A DNA stretch of 8,911 bases from Sedimentibacter sp. (GTDB lineage: Bacteria > Bacillota > Clostridia > Tissierellales > Sedimentibacteraceae). The stretch lies in NCBI GenBank assembly GCA_029256005.1, contig JAQSYS010000120.1, positions 1 to 8,911 on the forward strand, written 5' to 3'. Positions 1-6,503 of this stretch are shown here, piece by piece. Each line of letters starts with the position of its first letter. Within the stretch, counting starts at the first letter, position 1. The position numbers and the translations under genes are program-made. The notes beneath the pieces were generated by a model that searched no databases, was not told the origin of the DNA, and saw only the letters and a list, made by a program, of their open reading frames with translations.

Positions 1-1
1 T

Positions 2-163
2 GATAATGTCTTGGCTGAGAAAATAATTATTCAATACGGCGGTAGTGTAAAAGGTGACAACGCAAATGATTTATTGAGTCAAACAGACATTGACGGTGCA
101 TTAGTTGGTGGAGCAAGCTTAAAAGCAGATGAATTTTTAAAAATAATTAATTATGCTAAGTAA
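2..163 (+). CDS. tpiA: Triosephosphate isomerase, C-terminal 53 residues (5' partial)
   Basis: This is the end of a gene that begins before the window; frame 2 is open from the first bases to a TAA at 161-163. The enzyme interconverts dihydroxyacetone phosphate and glyceraldehyde 3-phosphate in the cytoplasm. The visible part carries the two C-terminal phosphate-binding loops of the TIM barrel: YGGSV (residues 12-16 of the fragment) and GALVGGASL (32-40), followed by the usual final helix ending in NYAK. The catalytic Lys, His and Glu lie upstream and cannot be checked. The stop codon runs into the ribosome binding site of gpmI, 11 bases before its start, so the two genes are almost certainly co-transcribed. 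Identification is firm because this loop pair and the gene order tpiA-gpmI-eno are characteristic. Confidence 0.95.
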   Translation, partial: DNVLAEKIIIQYGGSVKGDNANDLLSQTDIDGALVGGASLKADEFLKIINYAK

Positions 164-174
164 GGTGGTCGAAT

Positions 175-1713
175 ATGAATAAAGTAACAGCATTGATCAT
201 TCTTGATGGTTGGGGCTTAGGAAACGACTATGAAGGTAATGCAATTAAAAGGGCTAAAACCCCAAACTTTGATTTGCTTATGAGAAAATATCCCAATACT
301 GTCTTATCTGCAAGCGGCTATGATGTTGGCCTTCCAAAAGGGCAGATGGGAAATTCTGAAGTTGGTCATTTAAATATTGGAGCAGGAAGAATTGTTTATC
401 AGGATTTTACAAGAATTACAAAAGCTATTGAAGAAGGCGAGATTGATAACAATGAAGCTATTAAATCTGCTTTTGAATTTGTAAAGCAAAACAATTCTAC
501 ATTACATTTCATAGGACTTTTATCTAATGGAGGGGTTCACAGCCACAATACTCATTTATATAGTTTAATGGAACTCGCAAAGAAGAATGATGTAAAGGAT
601 GTTGAAATTCATTGTATAACAGACGGACGAGATGTAAGTCCAACCAGTAGCCCCAAATTTATAAATGAACTAAAGAAAAAAATTAAAATCATAGGCATTG
701 GACATATTGCGTCGATAATGGGAAGATACTATGCAATGGACAGAAATAAGCAGTGGGACAGAGTGGAATTAGCATATAATGCTTTAGTCAAAGGTAGTGG
801 TGAAAAATTCAAGGATCCACTTGAAGCAGTTAAAATGTCTTATATAAATGGTGTAACTGATGAATTTATAAAACCATTACTGATAGAAAATGAAGATGGA
901 AATGTTGCAACAATTAAAGATAATGATGCTGTGATTTTTTATAATTTCAGACCTGATAGAGCAAGAGAAATAACAAGAGCTTTGGTAGATGAAGAATTTA
1001 ATAACTTTAACAGAAAAAAGGTTAACGTAAAGTTTGTTTGCTTGACATTATATGATAAAACTATTGAAAATGTGGAAATAGCCTTTAAACCTCATTTTGT
1101 AAAGAACACTCTAGGAGAATACTTAAGTAGCAAGGGTTACAAACAGCTGAGAGCTGCAGAAACAGAAAAATATGCTCATGTAACATATTTCTTTAATGGG
1201 GAAATTGAAGAACCATTTAAGCATGAGGTAAGAATACTTATTCCTTCTCCTGATGTTCCAACATATGATTTAAAACCTGAAATGAGCGCTTTCGAGCTTA
1301 AAAATATGATTATTGAAGAATTGGAAAAAGACATGTACCAGGTTATGATTATTAACTTTGCTAATCCTGACATGGTTGGTCATACCGGGGACATTGAAGC
1401 AGCAATAAAAGCAGTCGAAGCAGTTGACAAATGTCTTGGAGAAATAGTGAACATAATAATAAGGGCTGATGGAACTGCATTAATTACAGCTGACCATGGA
1501 AACTGTGAAGAAATGCTTGATCCCACAAATCTTTCAAAGTTGACAGCCCATTCAACAAATAAGGTTCCGTTTATCGTTGTTAAAAGTCCTAAACACTATA
1601 AATTAAGAGAAGGAATTTTAGCAGACATAGCTCCGACTATGCTTGAGCTTATGGGTTTGGAACAACCTGTTGAAATGACAGGACAAAGTTTGATAGTACA
1701 TAATAACAAATAA
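175..1713 (+). CDS. gpmI: 2,3-bisphosphoglycerate-independent phosphoglycerate mutase (iPGM)
   Basis: This cytoplasmic enzyme converts 3-phosphoglycerate to 2-phosphoglycerate through a phosphoserine intermediate at a two-metal (usually Mn2+) site of alkaline-phosphatase type. At 512 residues it has the normal family length. Metal and catalytic residues line up with the Bacillus enzyme: Asp11 in LDGWG, the phosphorylated Ser61 in NSEVGHLN, His122 in GVHSH, Arg152-Asp153 in TDGRD, Arg184 and Arg190, Arg259 and Arg262 in FRPDRAR, Lys332, Asp399 and His403 in NPDMVGHTG, Asp440-His441 in ADHGN, and His459 in AHSTN. The N-terminal and C-terminal parts form the phosphatase domain and the middle (about residues 75-305) the phosphotransferase domain. 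The ATG at 175 follows an AAGGTGG ribosome binding site at 162-168 that overlaps the tpiA stop region. Eno follows after 13 bases. No residue expected to be essential is missing, so the gene appears fully functional. Confidence 0.98.
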   Translation: MNKVTALIILDGWGLGNDYEGNAIKRAKTPNFDLLMRKYPNTVLSASGYDVGLPKGQMGNSEVGHLNIGAGRIVYQDFTRITKAIEEGEIDNNEAIKSAFEFVKQNNSTLHFIGLLSNGGVHSHNTHLYSLMELAKKNDVKDVEIHCITDGRDVSPTSSPKFINELKKKIKIIGIGHIASIMGRYYAMDRNKQWDRVELAYNALVKGSGEKFKDPLEAVKMSYINGVTDEFIKPLLIENEDGNVATIKDNDAVIFYNFRPDRAREITRALVDEEFNNFNRKKVNVKFVCLTLYDKTIENVEIAFKPHFVKNTLGEYLSSKGYKQLRAAETEKYAHVTYFFNGEIEEPFKHEVRILIPSPDVPTYDLKPEMSAFELKNMIIEELEKDMYQVMIINFANPDMVGHTGDIEAAIKAVEAVDKCLGEIVNIIIRADGTALITADHGNCEEMLDPTNLSKLTAHSTNKVPFIVVKSPKHYKLREGILADIAPTMLELMGLEQPVEMTGQSLIVHNNK

Positions 1714-1726
1714 TGGAGGATATAAA

Positions 1727-3019
1727 ATGACTATTATATCAGATGTTTATGCAAGAGAAATTCTGGATTCAAGAGGAAATCCAACAATTGAAGTTGAAGT
1801 TAGAACAGAAAGCGGCGGATATGGAAGAGCAGGAGTTCCATCAGGAGCTTCTACTGGAGCTTTTGAAGCTGTTGAACTTAGAGATGGTGATAAGTCAAGA
1901 TATTTAGGAAAAGGCGTTCAAAATGCGGTTGATAATGTTAACAATATAATAGCTCCAGAATTAATAGGAAGAGATTCTTTAGATCAAGTTTCAATTGACA
2001 ATTTCTTAATTGAGCTTGATGGAACTCATAACAAGGGAAAGTTGGGAGCAAATGCGATTCTAGGTGTTTCAATAGCAGTAGCAAAAGCCGCAGCAGATAC
2101 ATTAGGATTAACATTATATCAATACCTAGGAGGAGTGAACGGCAAAGTTCTTCCTGTTCCTATGATGAATATATTAAACGGCGGTCAACATGCTGATAAC
2201 AATGTAGACATTCAGGAATTCATGGTTATGCCTGTTGGTGCTTGTTGCTTTAAGGAAGCCTTGAGAATGGGAACCGAGGTATTTCATAGTTTGAAAAGTG
2301 TGTTAAAATCCAAGGGATTAAATACAGCTGTAGGAGATGAAGGAGGATTTGCTCCAAACTTATCATCTAACGAAGAAGCATTGACTACAATTGTTGAAGC
2401 TATAGAAAAAGCAGGTTACGTACCAGGTAAGGATATAATGCTTGCACTAGACGTTGCAGCTACAGATTTGTTCGATCCTGAAACTAAGGTTTATACATGG
2501 GATGGCGAGGGGAGAAAGTTTACTCAATCAGAAATGGTTGACTTCTATGTTGATTTAGTAAATAAATATCCAATTATCTCTATAGAAGACGGAATGAATG
2601 AAGAAGATTGGGAAGGCTGGAAAATGCTAACTGAAAAGCTTGGAGAAAGAGTTCAGCTTGTTGGAGATGACTTATTTGTTACAAATACTGAAAGACTAAA
2701 AAAAGGTATTGAGCTTAAAGTTGCTAATTCAATATTAATAAAATTAAATCAAATTGGAACAATAACTGAAACGTTAGATTCTATTGAAATGGCTAAAAGA
2801 GCAGGATACACAGCTGTCGTATCGCATCGTTCAGGTGAAACAGATGACACTACTATTTCTGATTTGGTTATTGCAGTAAATGCAGGACAAATAAAAACAG
2901 GCGCTCCATCAAGAATTGATCGAGTGGCTAAGTACAACCAACTATTAAGGTTGGAAGATATACTAGGTGGAACTGCTCAATATACCGGTATGGAAGTGTT
3001 CTATAATATTAAACGATAG
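1727..3019 (+). CDS. eno: Enolase (phosphopyruvate hydratase)
   Basis: Enolase dehydrates 2-phosphoglycerate to phosphoenolpyruvate in a Mg2+-dependent reaction; in bacteria it is typically an octamer. The 430 residues match the family length. Catalytic and metal-binding positions are intact: His155 in NGGQHADNN, Glu164, Glu205 in GDEGGFAPNL, Asp242, Glu287 in SIEDGM, Asp314 in VGDDLFVTN, Lys339 in LIKLNQ, the HRSGET loop at 367-372, and Lys390 in GQIKTGAPS. The N-terminal loop PSGASTGAFEAVELRDGD is also conserved. Small departures from common sequence are Cys173-Cys174 in GACCFKEAL and DVAATDLFD at 242-250, where DCAASEFY is more usual; neither affects a catalytic residue. The start is set by TGGAGG at 1714-1719, seven bases before the ATG. 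It is the last gene of the glycolytic run; no canonical U-tract terminator follows, so some readthrough toward secG is possible. Confidence 0.98.
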   Translation: MTIISDVYAREILDSRGNPTIEVEVRTESGGYGRAGVPSGASTGAFEAVELRDGDKSRYLGKGVQNAVDNVNNIIAPELIGRDSLDQVSIDNFLIELDGTHNKGKLGANAILGVSIAVAKAAADTLGLTLYQYLGGVNGKVLPVPMMNILNGGQHADNNVDIQEFMVMPVGACCFKEALRMGTEVFHSLKSVLKSKGLNTAVGDEGGFAPNLSSNEEALTTIVEAIEKAGYVPGKDIMLALDVAATDLFDPETKVYTWDGEGRKFTQSEMVDFYVDLVNKYPIISIEDGMNEEDWEGWKMLTEKLGERVQLVGDDLFVTNTERLKKGIELKVANSILIKLNQIGTITETLDSIEMAKRAGYTAVVSHRSGETDDTTISDLVIAVNAGQIKTGAPSRIDRVAKYNQLLRLEDILGGTAQYTGMEVFYNIKR

Positions 3020-3043
3020 ATATATTATGAGTGAATGATATGT

Positions 3044-3104
3044 CAATAGTAGTTGAACAGTTGTTATTCGAACTAGTCGTTATATAACAATTGTTCAGCT
3101 ATTG
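3044..3104. repeat. Long AT-rich inverted repeat between eno and secG
   Basis: Bases 3054-3067 pair with 3084-3097 over 14 positions with one G-U, and an outer six-base arm (3044-3049 with 3099-3104) extends the stem past a small asymmetric bulge. The loop is 16 bases. Each inner arm also contains its own dyad: AACAGTTGTT at 3056-3065 and the perfect palindrome AACAATTGTT at 3086-3095, in the same orientation and 30 bp apart. The structure lies upstream of the predicted secG promoter. It could be the 3' end structure of the glycolytic mRNA or a paired protein-binding site. No U-tract follows, so a standard intrinsic terminator is unlikely. Confidence 0.7.
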
Positions 3105-3116
3105 TTAAAATATTTG

Positions 3117-3145
3117 TTGATTACTTACTATTTTAATGTTATAAT
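3117..3145 (+). promoter_or_regulatory. Predicted sigma-A-type promoter for secG
   Basis: A TTGATT -35 box at 3117-3122 is separated by 17 bases from a perfect TATAAT -10 box at 3140-3145. This predicts a transcript start near 3152 and a leader of about 35 bases ending in the AGGAGGT ribosome binding site at 3174-3180. It would let secG be expressed independently of the glycolytic genes. It is inferred from sequence match and spacing only. Confidence 0.7.
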
Positions 3146-3186
3146 TCTAATGTTATTCAGATAAGACAGTCACAGGAGGTGTTATA

Positions 3187-3417
3187 ATGGAAACAGTAGT
3201 TAGAGTATTTTTAATAATTGCAAGTTTATTTCTTATTGCAAGTATTTTGCTTCAATCAGGCAAACAAGCTGGAATGTCAGGCGAGATAGCAGGCGGAGCA
3301 GAAACTATCTGGGGTAAGAATAAAGGTAGAAGTTATGAAGGCAAGCTTGAAAAAGCTACAGCTGTATCAGCAATTGTTTTCTTGATAGCTTCACTAATTT
3401 TAGTTGCTATTCAATAA
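3187..3417 (+). CDS. secG: Preprotein translocase subunit SecG
   Basis: SecG is the small non-essential subunit of the SecYEG channel that exports unfolded proteins across the cytoplasmic membrane; it helps the SecA-driven cycle. The 76 residues give the expected two-helix hairpin: a first membrane segment at about 4-22, the conserved LLQSGK turn (21-26), a glycine-rich loop with GGAETIWGK (36-44) and SYEGKLEKAT (49-58), and a second membrane segment at about 58-75. The LLQ, GGAE and YE...L.KAT elements are the family signature. A strong AGGAGGT at 3174-3180 lies six bases before the ATG. secG commonly follows eno in Firmicutes, but the rnr and smpB genes that often come next are absent here and hppA follows instead. 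Confidence 0.95.
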   Translation: METVVRVFLIIASLFLIASILLQSGKQAGMSGEIAGGAETIWGKNKGRSYEGKLEKATAVSAIVFLIASLILVAIQ

Positions 3418-3473
3418 AATTGTAATTATTTAATAATTTGTAATTAATTGGTAATAATGTTTTTATAATATTC

Positions 3474-3503
3474 TATATTCTATATGAATTTAGAATATAT
3501 TTT
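3474..3503 (+). repeat. AU-only hairpin with short U-run between secG and hppA
   Basis: TATATTCTA at 3474-3482 and TAGAATATA at 3491-3499 are perfect nine-base inverted repeats around an eight-base loop, followed by TTTT at 3500-3503. The layout resembles a terminator for secG, but the stem has only one G-C pair and the U-run is short, so termination would be weak. It may instead be a leader structure of hppA if that transcript starts upstream. A perfect TATAAT at 3464-3469 sits just before it, but no good -35 box is found at 16-18 bases; TTGTAA at 3438-3443 is 20 bases away. The hppA promoter is therefore not assigned. Confidence 0.4.
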
Positions 3504-3574
3504 AATGTGTTTAAGTGTCTGGCATATGCTGTCGCTTATAAATTTAAATTTTTGAACTACGGAGGAAATGATTA

Positions 3575-5599
3575 ATGGGTACTATAATGATAGCTCCTAT
3601 AGTGGGAGTTTTAGCGCTGTTGTTTGCTTTTTACAAAGCTTCAATTATCAGCAAAGCTGATCCGGGCAACGACAGAATGAAGGAAATTGCATCATACATC
3701 CATGAAGGTGCAATGGCATTCCTTGCTAGAGAATACAAATCAGTAGGAATTTTCGCAATTATAATGTTCTTTGTTTTAGGATTTGCAATTAACTGGCCAA
3801 CAGCACTGGCATTTGCAGCAGGTGCAGCTTGCTCAGTACTTGCAGGTTATTTCGGAATGACTGTTGCTACAAAAGCAAACGTAAGAACAACTAATGCTGC
3901 TATGCAATCAGGAATGAATAAAGCATTAGATATAGCATTCTCTGGTGGATCAGTTATGGGTATGACTGTTGTTGGTTTAGGGCTCATAGGAACTGGTGTT
4001 TTCTGGATGGTATTTAAAGATGCTAATGTTATCACAGGATTCTCACTTGGAGCTTCTTCAATTGCATTATTTGCACGTGTTGGCGGTGGTATTTATACTA
4101 AAGCAGCAGACGTTGGTGCAGACCTTGTTGGTAAAGTTGAATCTGGTATACCAGAAGACGACCCAAGAAACCCAGCTGTTATAGCAGATAACGTAGGAGA
4201 CAACGTTGGTGACGTTGCTGGTATGGGCGCTGACTTATTTGAATCATATGTTGGCTCTATTGTTTCAGCAATTACTTTAGGAGTTATTGCATATGAAGGT
4301 GATAGTGGAGTTTTATTTGCATTATTAGTTTCTGCAGTAGGAATTATAGCTTCTATTATCGGTACAATGTTTGTTAGAGGAAAAGAAGGTTCAAATCCTC
4401 AAAAAGCTTTAAATATGGGTACATATGCAAGCTCCTTGATTGTTATGGCTGCTTCATTCTTCTTAAGCCAGTCAATTCTTGGAAGTTTACTTCCTTTCTG
4501 GGCAATAGTATTCGGTTCTGTTGTTGGTTTAATTATTGCAAAAATTACAGAAATTTATACTTCTGGTGATTATAAATATGTAAAAGAAATTGCTGATCAG
4601 TCTGAAACTGGTGCGGCTACAACTATTATCAGTGGGTTATCTGTTGGTATGAGATCAACAGCTTATCCTGTAATCGTATTGGCAATTGGTATTATTGGAG
4701 CATATATGATTGCTGGTTATACTCCAAACGGAATTGATGCAGTAAAAGGTTTGTATGGAATAGCTCTTGCAGCTGTTGGTATGTTGTCAACAACTGGTAT
4801 GACAGTCGCAGTTGATGCTTACGGTCCTATATCTGACAATGCCGGTGGTATTGCTGAAATGTGTGAATTACCTCATTCAGTAAGAGAGATTACTGACAAA
4901 TTGGACTCAGTTGGAAATACAACAGCAGCAATCGGTAAGGGATTTGCAATCGGTTCAGCAGCATTAACAGCACTTGCATTATTTGCAGCATACACTCAAG
5001 CTGTAGGAATAACTTCAATAAGCTTAACAGAACCAACTGTTATAGCAGGTTTGTTCATAGGCGGTATGCTTCCATTCTTGTTCTCAGCAATTACAATGAG
5101 CGCTGTTGGTAAAGCTGCATTCTCAATGATTGAAGAAGTTAGAAGACAATTCAGAGAAATGCCTGGTATAATGGAAGGAAAACAAAAACCAGACTACAGA
5201 AGATGTGTTGATATTTCTACTGCAGCAGCTTTAAAAGAAATGGTAGTTCCAGGTCTATTAGCAGTTGTTGTTCCATTGATAGTTGGTTTCTTATTAGGAA
5301 CTGAAGCTCTTGGAGGACTACAAGCAGGTGCTTTAGTTACAGGTGTATTAATGGCTATATTCATGTCAAACGCTGGTGGAGCTTGGGATAATGCTAAGAA
5401 ATATATCGAAGGTGGAACACACGGTGGAAAAGGCAGCCCAGCACACAAAGCTGCAGTTGTTGGCGATACAGTAGGAGATCCTTTCAAAGATACATCTGGA
5501 CCTTCAATAAACATATTAATCAAATTAATGACAGTTGTTTCTCTTGTATTCGGACCTGTTATAGCACAATACGGCGGAATACTGTTAAAGTTATTCTAA
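3575..5599 (+). CDS. hppA: K+-dependent membrane-bound pyrophosphatase, predicted Na+-pumping
   Basis: This integral membrane enzyme hydrolyses pyrophosphate and uses the energy to pump cations out of the cytoplasm; the family has about 16 membrane helices. The 674 residues agree with bacterial homologues. Substrate-binding motifs are present: DVGADLVGKVE (179-189), the DNVGDNVGD acidic run (205-213), DAYGPISDNAGG (414-425), NAGGAWDNAKKYIE (599-612) and GDTVGDPFKDTSGP (630-643). GNTTAAIGKG (447-456) has Ala451 where K+-independent enzymes carry Lys, indicating K+ dependence. Glu223 in DLFESY is at the helix-6 position typical of Na+-transporting members; H+-pumping plant-type enzymes have this Glu one helical turn later. 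Dual Na+/H+ transport cannot be excluded. The ATG at 3575 follows GGAGGA at 3561-3566. The ATG at 3568 is out of frame. The gene stands alone, closed by a strong terminator, and would recover energy from pyrophosphate released in biosynthesis. Confidence 0.96.
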   Translation: MGTIMIAPIVGVLALLFAFYKASIISKADPGNDRMKEIASYIHEGAMAFLAREYKSVGIFAIIMFFVLGFAINWPTALAFAAGAACSVLAGYFGMTVATKANVRTTNAAMQSGMNKALDIAFSGGSVMGMTVVGLGLIGTGVFWMVFKDANVITGFSLGASSIALFARVGGGIYTKAADVGADLVGKVESGIPEDDPRNPAVIADNVGDNVGDVAGMGADLFESYVGSIVSAITLGVIAYEGDSGVLFALLVSAVGIIASIIGTMFVRGKEGSNPQKALNMGTYASSLIVMAASFFLSQSILGSLLPFWAIVFGSVVGLIIAKITEIYTSGDYKYVKEIADQSETGAATTIISGLSVGMRSTAYPVIVLAIGIIGAYMIAGYTPNGIDAVKGLYGIALAAVGMLSTTGMTVAVDAYGPISDNAGGIAEMCELPHSVREITDKLDSVGNTTAAIGKGFAIGSAALTALALFAAYTQAVGITSISLTEPTVIAGLFIGGMLPFLFSAITMSAVGKAAFSMIEEVRRQFREMPGIMEGKQKPDYRRCVDISTAAALKEMVVPGLLAVVVPLIVGFLLGTEALGGLQAGALVTGVLMAIFMSNAGGAWDNAKKYIEGGTHGGKGSPAHKAAVVGDTVGDPFKDTSGPSINILIKLMTVVSLVFGPVIAQYGGILLKLF

Positions 5600-5609
5600 T
5601 CAGATAATC

Positions 5610-5640
5610 AAAAGACTTCTCATTATGAGGGGTCTTTTTT
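5610..5640 (+). terminator. Rho-independent terminator of hppA
   Basis: AAAAGAC at 5610-5616 pairs with GTCTTTT at 5632-5638. Inside it, CTCA (5619-5622) pairs with TGAG (5626-5629) through two G-U pairs, leaving a TTA loop. This gives a 13-pair stem running directly into six T residues at 5635-5640. It begins 11 bases after the hppA stop and separates hppA from the downstream cell-wall operon. Confidence 0.92.
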
Positions 5641-5641
5641 G

Positions 5642-5670
5642 TTGCAGTTTTATGTTTATTGGCATATAAT
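5642..5670 (+). promoter_or_regulatory. Predicted promoter of the hydrolase-Mur ligase-ddl operon
   Basis: A perfect TATAAT -10 box at 5665-5670 lies 17 bases after TTGCAG at 5642-5647, which matches only the TTG of the consensus -35. It starts immediately after the hppA terminator U-run and is the best candidate to drive the three downstream genes, with a leader of roughly 95 bases. A second TATAAT at 5744-5749 has no recognisable -35 at suitable spacing and is considered less likely. Confidence 0.5.
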
Positions 5671-5677
5671 AGTAATG

Positions 5678-5699
5678 ATGATTGGAGAATGATTGGTGA
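5678..5699 (+). repeat. 11-bp tandem direct repeat in the operon leader
   Basis: Two adjacent copies of ATGATTGGWGA, at 5678-5688 and 5689-5699, differ only at the ninth base (A then T). They lie 8 bases downstream of the predicted -10 box, covering or just following the likely transcript start. The period is one helical turn, which would suit a regulator binding on one face of the DNA, but two copies could also be chance. Each copy starts with ATG and opens a frame of only four or five codons. Confidence 0.6.
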
Positions 5700-5770
5700 A
5701 TAATTATAAGCTCACTACTGGGTCGTTCTATTAATATGCAAAATATAATTGAAGGGATTGATGCTCAGCA

Positions 5771-6493
5771 ATGCACATTAATATTGACGGATTAAGTCTA
5801 AACTATATAGATGAAGGAAACGGAAATACAGTATTGTTGCTTCATGGCTGGGGTGGAAGTATCCAGACTATGATACCAATTGCAAATATTTTAAAAAATA
5901 AGTGCAGAGTTATAACATTAGATCTTCCTGGATTTGGTGAAAGCAGTACGAAGTTTGTAGATGCATTGAAATTGAAAAGTATTGTTTTGTTTGGTCATTC
6001 ACATGGTGGTAGAATATCAATTATTCTTTCTAGCAAATATAACTTTGTGAAAAAACTTGTTTTAATAGACAGTGCAGGAATCATTCCAAAAAGAAAACTA
6101 AAATATTACATAAAGATATATACTTTTAAATTATTAAAGAAATTTTACACCTTTTTTTCATCAGGAAATAAGGAAGAAAAACTTGAGAGATTTTATAGAA
6201 AATATGGTTCAACTGATTATATAGAATCACAGGGTGTCATGCGTCAAACCATGGTAAAGGTTATTAATGATAATTTACTTAACTTGTTGCCGGACATAAA
6301 GGTGCCTTCATTGTTGATATGGGGCGAAAACGATCAGGATACTCCTGTTTATATGGGAAAAATTATGGAGGAAAAAATTCATGATAGTGGTTTGATAGTA
6401 TTGAAGGATGCAGGCCATTATTCTTATATAGATGGTTACGAACAATTTAAAGCTGTAATAACAGTATTTTTAAAAGACGAATTCAATAATTAG
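5771..6493 (+). CDS. Alpha/beta hydrolase, apparently internally shortened
   Basis: This is an alpha/beta-fold hydrolase of unknown substrate, 240 residues and probably cytoplasmic as no signal peptide is seen. The catalytic triad is complete: Ser77 in the GHSHGG elbow, Asp188 in WGEND, and His216 in DAGHYSY. HGWGG (25-29) supplies the oxyanion hole. A basic, aromatic cap region follows (about 105-145). Between DLPGFGESS (51-59) and FVDALKLKSIVLFGHS (62-77) the usual segment of about 20-25 residues, which carries a PxxPW-like stretch and the start of a helix, is absent without loss of frame. The ATG at 5771 is forced because an in-frame TGA lies at 5759-5761 with no other start between. The nearest ribosome binding site, GAAGGG at 5751-5756, is 14 bases away, which is unusually far. 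The stop is 10 bases before the Mur ligase gene, so the two probably act together; a role in cell-wall precursor handling is inferred from position only. Confidence 0.85.
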   Translation: MHINIDGLSLNYIDEGNGNTVLLLHGWGGSIQTMIPIANILKNKCRVITLDLPGFGESSTKFVDALKLKSIVLFGHSHGGRISIILSSKYNFVKKLVLIDSAGIIPKRKLKYYIKIYTFKLLKKFYTFFSSGNKEEKLERFYRKYGSTDYIESQGVMRQTMVKVINDNLLNLLPDIKVPSLLIWGENDQDTPVYMGKIMEEKIHDSGLIVLKDAGHYSYIDGYEQFKAVITVFLKDEFNN

Positions 6494-6503
6494 GAGTGGG
6501 GAA

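Noticed and set aside
3044..3104. Intrinsic terminator after eno
   Set aside because: The inverted repeat is long, but the stem is AT-rich and not followed by a U-tract on either strand, so it was kept as a repeat only.
3996..4184. 62-codon + strand frame inside hppA
   Set aside because: It is an out-of-frame shadow overlapping conserved hppA coding sequence with no ribosome binding site.
5194..5523. 109-codon open frame on the - strand within hppA
   Set aside because: It is opposite highly conserved pyrophosphatase motifs and has a low-complexity Pro, Thr and Ala composition; it is a shadow.
5641..5770. T-box or other riboswitch in the leader of the cell-wall operon
   Set aside because: No AGGGTGGNACCGCG-like T-box sequence, no terminator hairpin before the first gene and no other known aptamer core could be seen in the roughly 95-base leader.
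5940..5970. Frameshift in the hydrolase gene at the shortened region
   Set aside because: The frame is continuous and both flanks read as family-like sequence in the same frame; the missing residues are an in-frame absence, and neither alternative frame supplies them.
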